A stretch of DNA of 64,000 nt from Prado023 sp963777855 (GCA_963777855.1 CAVZRW010000004.1:268428-332427); one strand, 5' to 3'; positions 48,268-59,985 are shown, counted from the stretch's first letter. Notes: generated by a model from the sequence alone, not told the origin. Program-made: numbers and translations.

Positions 48268-51200
48268 TTGCGCCCTACCTCCTCAGTAGCGGCAGGTACA
48301 GCCTCCTGGCATCGAGAGACGGTGACGTACACCGGCGCGCTGGTGACTACCCCCGGGACCCGGATTGTTGACCGTAACGCCAATCGTCCGCGACTCGGCG
48401 CCGTCCGCCGCAGCCTGGTCCGCACCCGCGCCTGCGCGCTGCTGTCAAGCTGCGTTGGGCGGGCCTCGCAGCTCCCAGCGGACCACCGATCCCTGCACGA
48501 AGCCACTGCCCGTCAGGATCAGCGTGAAGTCACCCTGGTCGGGCGAAATCAGATGGGGTTGGCCGCTGTGACCACCGGCGCCGGGTTCCGCACCTTCGAA
48601 AGTCAGGCTGTTGGACAGCAAGTCGTCGGTGACGCCATTGCGCACCTGGACCGTAACGTAGCCGGCGGACAGCGAGCCTGGCGACGGGAATAGTGCCCAC
48701 GGCGGAGTCGGAGAGCACCATGGTCGCCATCTGCTCGCCGTTCCAGAGCACCTTGGCCGACGACGTGAGCCCCTCGCCGAACACCTGCAGGAACAGGCCG
48801 CTGCTGCCGGCCTCCACATACGCCGGCGAGAGTTCTTCGATGATGGGCGTGCTGCCCAACGCCGTGGTGGCGAAGGTGGACGGGTTGTTTTTGGTCGCCG
48901 CCCAGGGCCAGTGGAAGGTCACCGGCGAGGGATCCGGGCCTACGTAGTACGCACTGCTGAAATTGAAGGCCATCCCGACGAGATGGTCCCAGTTGCTGAG
49001 AAGGGTCTTGGGGATGCGCATCTCGGCGTGCCACACGCTCTCGTTGCCGCTGACGCGCGCCTCCAGCCCCGCCGGGCCGGGCGCCGAGAATGTGCCCCCG
49101 CTGCCCTGCCGAGTGTAAGGGGTGCCGTCCTGCGTGACGAAGAACGCGTAGTCGTTGCTCTGGGGCGCGGTCCCGCCGCTGCGGTCCGGATCGACGAAGC
49201 AGGCCCACCTGGCCCGGGTAGCCGCCGACGTTGTCGAACCCGCTGAAGCAGGCCCACAGGTGGTCGCTGGTGCGTTTCAGTCGCACGATCCCCTGGCCGC
49301 CCACGCCACCCTGCCGCTATTGAAGACTGGGAACCGCAGCTCGGGCGAGGCGCCGTACGCCGGATCGTTGCAGCGGCCGTCGAGCACCGGCGTGGCGCCG
49401 AGCGGAATGGCCAGGTTGGCCACGGTGACCTGCACCTGGGCCGACCGTTGCGCGACCTGCCGTGTCCTTCGCGGTGAAGGTCAGCGTGTATGGTCCTGGC
49501 CGGTATCCCTCCAGGATCTTGCTGGCGCCGGTCCCAAACCCGCCGCCCGGTGAGATGCTCCACGAGACGGCCTCGTCGCCCAGGGGTCCGTCCTCCGCGT
49601 CCATGGCCTGGCCCTGCAGCACAAGGCGCTCTCCGCGGCTGAAACACCTGGCCCGCGGGCGGCATGGAGATACTAGGTCGCGGGGGCTGATTGGTCACCC
49701 GGAAATTGCCGGAGGTGGCGGCCGCCGTGTGGTAGCCGTCGCTTGCTGCGACCCGGATCAGCATGGGGTACACCTTGAGGTTCGTGCCCGGCAGGCTGGT
49801 CAGATCCTCCAGAGTGAGCGTGTGGCTGGTCTCGCCGTAAGGAGCCGGGTAATCTGTCACCAGCGCCAGCCAGGTCGCTCCGTTGTCGGGGCTGTACTGC
49901 ACGTTGAAGCGCAGGTCGTCTCCGTCGGGATCCGTGGCCCGCCACTGAATGGTCAGGTTTTCGCTGTAGGATTGGTTGGCCGCTGGCGATGTCAGGGTGA
50001 CCGTTGGTCCGGTCCTGCCGGGCGTCAGCTCATCCAGGATCGCTTTGTCGCGCATCAGCCGGACTTTGACGACAGTGCCCCCCAGGCTGGGATCGGCGAA
50101 GGTTGTGCTGAATGTTGCAAAGCGATCGGATCCGGCCGCGGCGTCGTCGATGGCCGGTTGGGGAGTAACGGTGACATCGGCCAGGGCCTCGCCCCTTGCA
50201 TCGAGGAGGACGATGTGATAGCGAACCTCGTCAGGCGCCGCGCTCGGCGGCCGCATCGTAGGCCGGGCTGGCCAGGCTCTGCCATTTGTTGAGGATGCCC
50301 TGGCTCAGGCTGGCCGTCGGGTACACCCACCCCCAGTTCAGGCGGCCTTCGCCGCTGGTCAGGTTGATCACCCCGTCGATCTTCGCGCTGTAGGTTACCA
50401 ACGCCAGGTCCGGAATCTGAGCGGCATCCGGGGCTGCGTCGTCTGCCGCCGCGCTCGATGGAGGGATGATGATGGGCATGAGTTTCTGATACGTGTAATC
50501 GCTCATCCAGCGCGGATTGCCGTACGACATGATGTCCGCGGCCGAACGCGGGCTGATGAACTTCACGGTTCGCGAGTCAAACCCCCAATACGCCATCCAG
50601 TCCGCAGGATCGCTGTCGTTGAGCCAGCACGTGTTCTCGTAGGGGAAATAACCCACGTTTTCGGGGTCGCCGCAGTCCACGTGGTCCTGACCCCAGTTGT
50701 GGCCGGATTCATGGGCCATGGTTGTGCCCGACCACGGCCAGTCGAAGTTGTCGTGATCCGGGGAGGCATCTACCCTCGGCATGCGCACCCAGAAGAAGTT
50801 GGCCACCTCACTGCCGAGGCCGTTCACGTTGGTCGCCGCTTCCCCGTTGACCATGCCAACGTAGTGCACCCTCGCCCCCGGTCATCGCATTCGTCGGGAT
50901 CATCCGTCACGGCCCAGCGCCCGAACAGGCTTACAAGAACCGATTCTGCGTCGGGAACCCAGTCGTCCCAACTGACGCCTTCGTCGAGCTCGAGCGGGCC
51001 CCAGCACGGGTAGGGAATGATGCCCCATTTCCAGCAAACCTCCAGCTCTTCGATCGGCTCGCTCTGGGTGTAGGTCCACACGGCAGGCACCGGCCACAGC
51101 CTGGCCCACCGGTCAACAGCCTCCGGCGCCCACCGGTCGGTGATCTTCGGCAGCGGGTCGTGCGTGCGCACCGGGATGAAGATCGCGCACAGCGGCGGTT

Positions 51201-52670
51201 GGCTGCGGAACTCGGCGAGCTGCCAGGGGAGGGGCAGCAGATTGTCGTCGCGCGAGAGCTCGGTAAACACCCCACGCGGGTCGAGCTCGGGCTTAAGCTG
51301 GATTCGTCCCGGATCGTCCCAGCTATCGGGCAACTCGAAAAGCCAGGATTGAGCGTCGCGGTTGTCCGCACAGCTCTTGCCCGGGATCAGGTCCGGCAAG
51401 CTCTCGAGCGGGCGCAGCGGCGAACCCGGCAGGTTCACAACCCCACCATCCACCGTCATGCCGTGGAGCACGACCTCGACGTCATACGCGTTGGGACCCG
51501 GCCCGGCCTCGCCCACGACCCGCACATAGGTCTTCTTGTTGCCTATGAGGTCGATCTTCCCGTCGGTATCCGTATCGGCCCAGTTCTGGATCGTCTGGAC
51601 GATCTGCATGTCGCACAGCTTCAGATCCCAGTTGATTGCTTCCGCATCATAGGGGATGCGGTAGACCAGGCCGCTGCCGTAGATCACGCCCACCTCGTCG
51701 CTGTAGAGCTGCGTCAGATCGGCACCCGAGGTGAACACGTGGATGGTCTCCACCGTCAGATCGGCGAGCGACATGCGGCGCATGACCTGGCTCGTGGGCG
51801 TGGGCATCTCGATCCAGAAGAGGTGCGTCTCGTTGCCCACCACGGGGCTGACGTCGGCCGCACCGTGGGCCGTGTAGAGGATCGCGCCGCCCAGCTCGTT
51901 CGGAAAGACACGGCCGAGACGCCAATCATCGCCCTGGCGCGACCAGATAGTAGGTTTGGTCGCCGACCCGGCGCAGGTGTTTGCCGTTCGGCAGCGCTCA
52001 CGCGCAGCTCGTAGCCGGTCTGGCATGCGATCGTCGTGCAGCTCTTGTCCTGCCGGTAGATGCCGGTGCTGTTCATCATCCAGAGGTAGGTATCTTTGAC
52101 GAAGAGCGAGTTCACCCCATCGAGCTCGCTCAAGGTCCCGGTGCCGTAGCTGTCGCGCGACCCCCGGCGTACGTTGGCAGGTCCCGCGATGTAGAAGTAG
52201 CTCTCGTCGGAGGCGAGGACCAGGCTGTTCGCATCACTCGGCGTGGCCACGCCGACCACCGTAGTTGGCACACCGATCGACCGGAACTCGACCAGGTCGG
52301 TGTCCTGGTTGATGTAAAAAACGCCCGTTTCGTCGGCCCACAGGTGGGTCCACGGCATGCCGGAGGATGCGGTGGTGGCAAGGACGCGGACGAGGTCGCC
52401 GGCCAGGGGCCGGCGCTTCAGCGCCCACCATTCATCATCATAGTCGGCGCTCGGATTCAGGCTCCAGTACAACAGCCCACCACCGATCGACCAGTAGTCC
52501 GAGGGAGCGTTCAGTATGATTTGTGGTTCTGCCGCCGCAGGTCCGGCCGGCGCATCCAGTCCCGGAGATACCGTTGCGAAGACGTCTGATGCGGCGCAAG
52601 GCGCGGCGCCGGTCAACAGGCAGGCAAGGAGGGTCAGCAAGAACATCGCGTGGAGCTTGGGGGGCTTCAT
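48264..52670 (-). CDS. Very large secreted metalloprotease-like protein, frameshifted
   Basis: The span is exactly 1,469 codons. MKPPKLHAMFLLTLLACLLT is a signal peptide. Residues about 40-350 look like a beta-propeller (VRVLATTASSGMPWTHLWAD, SDANSLVLASDESYFYIAGP). The middle has DTDTDGKIDLIGNKKTYVRV and a protease domain with WSGTTMAHESGHNWGQDHVD (HExxH plus third His; about residue 655), then GFDSRTVKFISPRSAADIMS and MSYGNPRWMSDYTYQKLMP, the methionine-turn-like segment of metzincins. The C-terminal third has Ig/FN3-like stretches (QWRATDPDGDDLRFNVQYSP) and IPT/TIG-like ones (EELSPAYVEAGSSGLFLQVF; GDFTLILTGSGFVQGSVVRW). At least five indels. The substrate is unknown. Confidence 0.72.
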
Positions 52671-52954
52671 TTTAAGTCTGAGTCCTTTCGTTCATGGGTG
52701 CGCCGCGCTGCGAGATCGACGGAAGGGCTCGCGCAGGGCATGGACGAAAACCGTGGCAGCAGAGGAATTATATCACAAGCGACTGATGCGCAGGGTGCGA
52801 CCGGCGCCGTCAGGGACGTTCTCGCACTGCAATCCGGTCAAGAGTATTGGAAGACTGTGGCATGCCCCCGTTTCGGACCGACACGTACACTTGCACGACT
52901 CACATTACCGACTTACAATCAGTCACTCTCCCATCCACTCCAGGAGGAAACCCA

Positions 52955-55698
52955 ATGTCCCCATCAAGGATCCACCCCGCCGCGACGGTCTTCGTGTCCC
53001 TGCTGCTCGCCTGGGTCGTGGCCGGCCTCGCGGCAGAGCCGGCGGCCGCCGGGCAGAACAGCCCTGGCGCCGAAATCGAACACGTCCCGGCCCTCCAGCC
53101 GGCCGCGCTCGGCCTGGTCCAATGGGCCTGACGATTTCGGCTACACGCTGGTTGACAGCCTCAGCAGCGCGTGGATCGATGCCACCGCAGGCACGAACAC
53201 GGGCATGACCGGATCGAATCAACAGGTGGGACCGGTCACCCTGCCCTTCGCCTTCCCCTTTTACGAGAACGCCTACGCCTCGCTCTACATCAGCACCAAC
53301 GGCACCATCGGTTTCAGCGGAGCGTTGACGCAGGACTCCCAGGAATACGCGTTCCCGAACCCGGCCGCGCCGAACAACGTGATCGCGGCCAACTGGGCCC
53401 CCGAGGACGTCTCCACGGGGGGCGTCTATTATCTCGGCGGCGGCGTCGCACCCGGCCGGTGGTTTGCCGTGGAATGGCACCAGGTGCGCGACGCGTACCC
53501 TGACAGCCACCTGACCTTCGAGATCGTCCTGTACGAGAACGGGAACATCGAATTCCGCTACCAGACCGTCTACTACGGCGCGAACTGGGGCAGGTATACG
53601 CCGGGCGTGGGCATCGAAGACGGCCGCGGGCGCGATGGGCTCTACTACAACGCGGATTACCTGAGGGACGGACGAGTCGTTTCCATCACGCGGCCGCCGG
53701 CCAGCGCGCGTGTGTCGCTGTGGCCGCGGTCGGGCCGCGGCGCCCTGGCTCCCGCGGGGACGACCGTGCGCTGCAACTGGACGGTGAGCAACCACGGTGA
53801 GTTCGGAGTCGATACCTATAATGTAGAGATCGCCTCCGCCTGGGCTGCGCAGGCCCTGGGCGCCGACGGTCTCACGCCGCTCCAGGACACGGATGGCGAC
53901 ACTGTGCCCGACACGGGTCCCGTGGCGCAGGGCGCAGAAACGAACACCGTCATCACTTTGCGCGTGCCCGATGGCGCGCTGCTGGGGGATCACGCTACGG
54001 CGACCGTAACCTTCCGGTCCTCCAGGGACCCGGCGCGCAGCAAGGTCATTACCTGCCAGGCAGCCGTTGCCGCCCCGTTCGCCCAGGCTTACAACAACGG
54101 GTATTACCCCGCGCTGCTCCGGCTGCAGCATCCGGCGGGCGGCGTCGATGTGACAGTCAAGCCAGACTGGGGGTCCTTCACCACCGTGGCAGAGACGCCG
54201 GCCCACACCTTTGTCTACGCATGGTCGGCAAGCCGAACCACGCCTGCCACGAAGGTATGGGTAGGGGAGATCGAGTATGCGCTGGTGGATCGCTTCGGCG
54301 ACATCCAGCGGCCGGCCGCCAAACTGACCGACCACACCAACGCCTCTCTCAACATCTCCGACTCGCGTCCGCAAGCGGCCGCTGCGCCGGACGGCCGCAC
54401 CGGTGTCATCTGGCAGCGGTACGAGCAGGATCCGGCAGCCTCAAAGTCTCGGTACAACCTCTACTTTGCCATCCTCGATCCGGCCGGCGCCCCGGTTTTC
54501 GGTCCTGAGAATCTGACGAACAACGCCTCCTGGGGGTCTTCCGGCGGGCTGAATGTCCCGACGTTCGAGACGCCGCGCATCACAAGCACGGACGACAACC
54601 GCTTCGTGCTCGTTTGGAGACGGTATCATTATGAGAGCGCCGGTCTTGTGAGCGACATCTTCGCCGCAGTACGCGACACGGCCGGCGCGGAAGTGAGCGC
54701 ACCCATCCGTCACACCGCGGATGCGCCAGGCAGCGCCGATGGTTCCGGATACAGCAGCCCGTCGGTGGCCGCCATGGCTGGGAGCCGCAGCCTCCTGATC
54801 TGGGCCGGCGGCGCAACACAGGATCTGTCTTACAAGATCATCACGAGTGGCGGAGAAACCCGCGGGCGACCGAACGGCTGACCAACGACGGGTCGATCAG
54901 CGCGCCCAATTGGGAGGTTGATGCGGCGCGTGTTTCCAGCGGAAACATGGTTCTGGCATGGTCCTACGGCCGCGACCGGTCTTCCGTCGCGCGCGGGCCG
55001 TTCTGAACCCGGCCGGCGACATCGTCAAATCGCCCTTCACCCTGGCGAACCCTGTTGCGCCGCAGGGCAATGGGAAGCTCTCGGTCGCGCCGGCCGGCGA
55101 CAAAGCAGTGCTGACATGGCGGGACGGGTATTACAACTACCGCTACCGGCTGTTCTATGCCCTGCTCTCGGGCCAGGGCGAAGTGCTGACCCCGCCGATG
55201 ATCTTCCGCAACGCGGAGGCTGAGGGCACCTACCTGGAGCCGGGCGACAGCACCTCCTACGGTTGGACGCCGCCCGACGGGGTGGATGGCGTGGCTGCGA
55301 TCGCGCCTGCCGGCGCGTACGCTGCGCCCGGCGGAACGACGACCCTGACCCTGAGCTATGCGAACCATGGAGGCCAGGTCGCCCGAAACGTGGTGCTGAC
55401 CGCCACGCTGGGCGACGGGCTGACCTATCTCGGCGACTCGCTTGGGGCGTCTGGCGGCAGTTCCGTGCGCGCGGCGGGCAGCGGGCAGGTTACCTGGCAG
55501 CTTCCCGATCTCGCGTTCCTGGAGCGTGGGGCATTCAAGATCTATGTCCGGGCCGCAGCCGAAAAACCCCTGGGCGCGAGGCTGCCGCTCAACGTGTCGC
55601 TGGCGACCTCGACCGGGGATGTCCATCCGGCCGACAACCAGGCCGGCGCCGATGTCGTGGTCAGCGCGCTGACCTTCCTGCCGTTGATCATGAGGTGA
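52955..55698 (+). CDS. Secreted protein with C-terminal LPLIMR tail, frameshifted
   Basis: AGGAGGA lies 7 bases before the ATG at 52955. ATVFVSLLLAWVVAGLAAEP is the signal core. After an indel near 53125 comes a lectin-like or NIDO-like part (VGPVTLPFAFPFYENAYASL, LYISTNGTIGFSGALTQDSQ, GVAPGRWFAVEWHQVRDAYP, LTFEIVLYENGNIEFRYQTV), then propeller-like repeats (SRPQAAAAPDGRTGVIWQRY; RITSTDDNRFVLVWRRYHYE; AMAGSRSLLIWAGGATQD) and, after an indel near 54860, a DUF11-like domain (LTLSYANHGGQVARNVVLTA). It ends VVVSALTFLPLIMR, a tail I associate with exported Chloroflexi proteins. About 914 codons. Confidence 0.75.
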
Positions 55699-55797
55699 TT
55701 GTCGCGTTGACTACAGTGCCGCAGGGGCGGCTTGGATGGTCTCTCAGGCAAAGGCCTCCGAGGTTTGGCAAACCCCAGAGGCCTTGTGTCGTACCCC

Positions 55798-56660
55798 TCA
55801 GGCCACCAGCGTCTGGCTGCCCTGCCAGCGCTCGCCCGGCCCCAGCGTCACCGGTGCGCCGACCGTCGCGGCCTCAACGCAGACGAAGCGCAGGTAGTCC
55901 TCGGGCTCCAGGTCAGCCATCGTCGCGCACTTCGCGGCGCCCGGGTTCCACACCACGGCATCGGCAAAGCCCGCGGCCCGGCTCGACGAGCGTGCGATCC
56001 CCATGGACCAGACGCACCTCCGCCGGCGCATCGAAGTAGATCCGGTTCACCTCACCGCGAAAATCGACCCGCGGCTCCTCCTCGACCTTTTCGATCCCGC
56101 CGGCCGCGGCATCGCGGTACCGCAGTCCGGCCAGCCCCTCGACGCAGGTGGCGGCGAGGTCTTGCACGGCCAGGTAGGTGTGCAGCGAATTCGTGAAGGT
56201 GAACGGCGCGTCACCGGTGTTCTCGGCCGCCAGCTCGATCGTCAGCTCGTTGCCGCCGACCGTGACCGCCAGCCCGGTCCGAAATGCCTGTGGCCAGAGT
56301 GCGCGGGTCGCCTCAGAATCCTGAAGGCGGAAGGTCGCGGTCGCCCGTCCGCCGGCAACCTCCGCGCCCACATGCTCCCACGAGTTGATGCGCACGATGC
56401 CGTGCAGGGGCAGCGGTCCACCCCCACCGAACTGGGGAAACACCAGCGGCACACCGCCGCGGATCGGCGCGCCCGGCTTGAACGCGGACACGCGGCTCAC
56501 GAACAGGCGCTCCTCGCCGCCTGCCGGGATCCACGACGTCACGTGCGCGCCGTAGAGGTAGACTTCGGCCCGCGCGCCGTCGGGGGCGACGAGGGTCAGC
56601 CTGGGCAGATCGCCCGCGCCGGCGTGCGATGACGGGGAGAGGTTGGGGGATTGAATGCAT
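55798..56660 (-). CDS. D-hexose-6-phosphate mutarotase, frameshifted
   Basis: The enzyme (YeaD-like) interconverts anomers of hexose 6-phosphates. GGAGG precedes the ATG at 56660. After an early indel: AEVYLYGAHVTSWIPAGGEE, RLFVSRVSAFKPGAPIRGGV, PLVFPQFGGGGPLPLHGIVR (active-site His), FTFTNSLHTYLAVQDLAATC (second His) and, after an indel near 55985, FADAVVWNPGAAKCATMADL and EDYLRFVCVEAATVGAPVTL (catalytic Glu region). About 287 codons, normal. It sits among sugar-phosphate genes (glpX, pfk). Confidence 0.9.
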
Positions 56661-56748
56661 GGCTGCCTCCTGTGGTTGAAACGGATTGAGACGATCCCAT
56701 TCTATCCCATTGCAGCCTGAGCCGAAAATCTCTTATTCCGCTGCATCC

Positions 56749-57723
56749 TTACTCAGGCAGCCAGTGCTCGGTCAGCAAGGTGCGCCGTACGCCGATATCC
56801 GCGCGCATGATGATCGAGTTCGACTCCGCGCGGCGTCCGTGGTAACGCACCCCGCGCAACATCGGGCCATCCGTGATCGCGGTGGCCGAAAAATAGGCAA
56901 TCTTCCCCCGGACCAGCTCGTCGGCGGAACGGATGCCCCGAAATTCCGGAGCTGCGGCGAGCAACTGGGCCTCTTCATCCGGGTTTTGCGGCGCCAGCCG
57001 GCCCAGCATCGCCCCACCCGCGGCCTTGACGGTGCACGCGGCCAGCAGCCCTTGCAGCACGCCGCCCGTGCCCATCAGCAGGTCAACCGTGCAATCGCGC
57101 AGGCCCGCCATCAGTGCGCCCGCCAGATCGCCGCCCGAGCGCAGCAGGACGTGAGCGCCCGCGGCGCGAATCTCAGCCACCAGATCGACGTGGCGGGGGC
57201 GATCCAGGACGAAAACGACCAGATCGCGCACCTGCTTCCCCTTGGCCCGCGCCACCAGCGCCAGCGTCCACGCGGCCGGGGCATCCAGGCATTCGGGCAC
57301 CAACGCGGATGCGACCTCTGCATTTGCGATGATCTTATCCATATAATGGATCCCCGGGAAGGTCCGGATGGCCCCGGCCGGAGCGACGGCCACGGCCGAC
57401 AACGCGCCCGGGTAGCCGCCGGCCAGCAGGCGACTGCCCTCGAGCGCCTTGGCCAGCAGGTCGACTTTTGGGCCGCGGCCGGCGCCCAGGCGTTGGCCGG
57501 TCGCGAAGGCCACCCCTTCGCCCCAGCGGTCCGCCTCGCCCAGGCTCACGACGCCGTCCATCTCGATTTTTTGCAGCACCTCGATCATCGCCTCGGTGGC
57601 CACGCGTTCGGCATCCAATGGGCGCCCCAGGCCGGCCCAGCGCCCGGCAGCGAGCGCGGCGGCCTCGGTGGCGCGCGCCAGATCCAGCCCGATGTTGGGA
57701 GTAATTTCGATTTGATCGTTCAT
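56749..57723 (-). CDS. glpX: Fructose-1,6-bisphosphatase class II
   Basis: GlpX dephosphorylates fructose 1,6-bisphosphate in gluconeogenesis. The intact 324-residue product starts at the ATG at 57723 (MNDQIEITPNIGLDLARATE) with the family features AERVATEAMIEVLQKIEMDG, GVVSLGEADRWGEGVAFATG, MDKIIANAEVASALVP, TVDLLMGTGGVLQGLLAACT (phosphate-binding) and GKIAYFSATAITDGPMLRGV. The usual GEG..D motif of GlpX is less exact (LGEADRW), so substrate specificity is from the family. The start overlaps the SulP stop by four bases (57720-57723). Confidence 0.92.
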   Translation of the reverse strand: MNDQIEITPNIGLDLARATEAAALAAGRWAGLGRPLDAERVATEAMIEVLQKIEMDGVVSLGEADRWGEGVAFATGQRLGAGRGPKVDLLAKALEGSRLLAGGYPGALSAVAVAPAGAIRTFPGIHYMDKIIANAEVASALVPECLDAPAAWTLALVARAKGKQVRDLVVFVLDRPRHVDLVAEIRAAGAHVLLRSGGDLAGALMAGLRDCTVDLLMGTGGVLQGLLAACTVKAAGGAMLGRLAPQNPDEEAQLLAAAPEFRGIRSADELVRGKIAYFSATAITDGPMLRGVRYHGRRAESNSIIMRADIGVRRTLLTEHWLPE

Positions 57724-59837
57724 CCGCTGGCCTCCAGCAAATTGGCAGCCTCCCAGGCCACCATGCCGCCCTTCAATGAAGCGACCTGGGGATGGCCGGC
57801 CGCCAGCAGCGCGGCGGCCGCGCGTGCGCTGCGCCGGCCGCCGCGACAGATCACCACCACTGCCCGGTCGCGCGGCGCCAGGTTGAGATCGGCGAGCAGC
57901 CTGGGCAGCGGAATCGACTGGCTGCCGGGCACGCGGCCCTGCTTGAACTCGCGCGGTTCGCGCACGTCGATCGCCAGCGGCGGCGTCTCGCTCCGCAGCG
58001 CACGCCACAGCGCGGCCGGCTCGATCGCCGGCGCGGGGGCACTGGGCCGTGTCGTGGTCAGGACACCGGCCTCTGCGTGAAGCTGTTTGGGCAGGTTCTG
58101 GCATTCCCGGAACACCCGCAGCGGGCACTCATAGATGCAAATCGCCGGGTCGAGCACGTGGTGGAAGAGATGGTCAACGGCTGAGTCCTCCGGCAGCAGG
58201 TGATCGGAGCCCAGGTTCTCGAGGAAGCCGGACGAGGTCATCGCCTGCAATACCGCCGGCTGCACCCGCGACATGAAGACCTCGCCGCCTTGCTCGCGGT
58301 ACGAGCGCACGATGGATTCCATCGCGTGGATGCCGCTGATGTCGCAGTTGCGGACACCTTCCATGCGCAGGAGCAGGACGCGCTGCCCGGGGTGGTCGAC
58401 CAGGTTGCGATAGACCTGCTCGTCGATATGCTGCACCGCACCGAAATACAGGTCGCCCAGGATCTCCGTGACGCCCAGTTGGGGGCACGGTGGCTTCTTA
58501 GGATCATGTTCGAAGTGGCGAAAATCCTGCGTGGGCACCACCGTGCGCACGCGCGGGGTGCTGGTCTGCAGCAGGTAACCCCCCAACGACATCAGGATGC
58601 CTGCCATGATGGCGAACTGCAGCGGAAGCAGCAGGGTGGCCACCAGCGTGACCACCAGGGTGAGCCGGTCGACGCCGCCCCCGCGCCAGATGCGCGAGAT
58701 CTCCTTGCGATCGATCAGGCTGTAGGCCGTCACCAACACCACCCCGGCCAGCGCAGCCTTCGGGAGGAGCGAAGCCGCGGGTCCCACAAAGAGCAGGGCG
58801 ATGAGGACCATCATGCCGATGAACACGTTGGCCATCGGCGACTTCGCGCCCGCCTGCAAGTTGAGGTTGGAGCGGCCGAACGAACCGGTGACCGGGCAGC
58901 CGGTGAAGAACGCGCAGGCGATGTTCGCCAGCCCCTGGCCGACGAATTCCTGGTTGCTGTCCAGTCGCTGGCCGGTCTGGCTGGCCATGGCGCGCGCATT
59001 GGAGATCGCCTCGACCAGGCCGATGGCGGCGATGGAAAGCGCCGTGGTCGATAGCTGACCGATCAGCTTCAGGTCGGTGAGCGGCGGGAGGCTGAAAGGG
59101 GGAAAGCCGCGCGGCAGGCTGTTCACCGTCTTGACATCCAGGCGCAACAGCGCCACCGCGGCCGCGGCCGCGATGATCGCAACCAGCGGTCCCGGGATGC
59201 GTTTGTTGATGCGCCTGACCCCAACGATCAGGCCGATCGACAGCAGGCCCACCGCCAGGCTGGGCAGGTGCACCTGATTCAGGTTGAGCGCGATCGCCTG
59301 CACCGTATCCACCAGCTCGGCGGTGGACGACAGGCTGAGCCCGAGCAGGTCGCGGAGCTGGTTGACCGCGATGAGCACGCCTGCGCCCGCGGTGAATCCC
59401 ACGATGACCGCATCGGAGACGAACCGTACCAGCAGACCGAGGCGGGCCAGCCCCATCACCAGGCGCAGCACGCCACCCAGGAGGGCCAGCAAGCCGGCCG
59501 CGGCCAGGTAGGCGGGCGTGCCGATGGCTGTGAGCGGGGTGATTGCCGCCAGGGTCAACAGTGCGACGGTGTTGCTGGGGCCGGTCTGGAGCTGAATGGA
59601 GGAGCCCCACAGCGCGCCGACGATGCTCGCGACCGCGGCCGAGTAGAGACCTACCTCCGGCGGCAGGCCGCCCAGGATCGCATAGGCCATGGTCTGGGGC
59701 AGCACGACCATGGTCACAGTCAGGGCTGCGAACAGGTCGGCGCCGAGGTGCTCGCGGCGGACCCCGCGCAGCACGTCTATCGGCCGGCTGAGCAGCCGAA
59801 ACCCGCTGCCAAGTGTCTGCCAGGTCGTGCTTTGCAT
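57720..59837 (-). CDS. SulP-family anion transporter with STAS and rhodanese domains
   Basis: The intact 705-residue product has a SulP core of 10-14 helices (residues about 25-415): LFAALTVTMVVLPQTMAYAI, LGGLPPEVGLYSAAVASIVG, GSSIQLQTGPSNTVALLTLA and GLANIACAFFTGCPVTGSFG. A STAS domain follows (about 445-560; RVLLLRMEGVRNCDISGIHA), then a short linker with Cys (ICIYECPLRVFREC) and a rhodanese domain (about 610-700; PLAIDVREPREFKQGRVPGS; active Cys in VVVICRGGRRSARAAAALLA). Coupled to glpX. The transported anion (sulfate, bicarbonate or other) is not evident. Confidence 0.9.
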   Translation of the reverse strand: MQSTTWQTLGSGFRLLSRPIDVLRGVRREHLGADLFAALTVTMVVLPQTMAYAILGGLPPEVGLYSAAVASIVGALWGSSIQLQTGPSNTVALLTLAAITPLTAIGTPAYLAAAGLLALLGGVLRLVMGLARLGLLVRFVSDAVIVGFTAGAGVLIAVNQLRDLLGLSLSSTAELVDTVQAIALNLNQVHLPSLAVGLLSIGLIVGVRRINKRIPGPLVAIIAAAAAVALLRLDVKTVNSLPRGFPPFSLPPLTDLKLIGQLSTTALSIAAIGLVEAISNARAMASQTGQRLDSNQEFVGQGLANIACAFFTGCPVTGSFGRSNLNLQAGAKSPMANVFIGMMVLIALLFVGPAASLLPKAALAGVVLVTAYSLIDRKEISRIWRGGGVDRLTLVVTLVATLLLPLQFAIMAGILMSLGGYLLQTSTPRVRTVVPTQDFRHFEHDPKKPPCPQLGVTEILGDLYFGAVQHIDEQVYRNLVDHPGQRVLLLRMEGVRNCDISGIHAMESIVRSYREQGGEVFMSRVQPAVLQAMTSSGFLENLGSDHLLPEDSAVDHLFHHVLDPAICIYECPLRVFRECQNLPKQLHAEAGVLTTTRPSAPAPAIEPAALWRALRSETPPLAIDVREPREFKQGRVPGSQSIPLPRLLADLNLAPRDRAVVVICRGGRRSARAAAALLAAGHPQVASLKGGMVAWEAANLLEASG

Positions 59838-59917
59838 AAGGCTAAACCAGGAGGGTGTCCGCCACGATGGTTGGCGCCGAAATTGTAGGCTGCGTTCGGC
59901 CTGGTGTCAAGCAGAAC

Positions 59918-59946
59918 TTGTACCCGCCCTCGTTTGGGAATAGAAT
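59918..59946 (+). promoter_or_regulatory. Candidate promoter for the M20 peptidase gene
   Basis: TTGTAC (59918-59923) and TAGAAT (59941-59946) are separated by exactly 17 bases, 40 bases before the ATG at 59986. The -10 is good, the -35 weak (TTG conserved). The gap between this gene and the divergent SulP gene is otherwise featureless. Confidence 0.4.
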
Positions 59947-59985
59947 CGCAGCAGTCACCCATCTCAATGAGGAGCTTCTCCACAT

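Noticed and set aside
52923..54374. 483-codon reverse frame opposite the secreted LPLIMR protein
   Set aside because: Shadow of the plus-strand gene, which has a signal peptide, ribosome site and recognisable domains.
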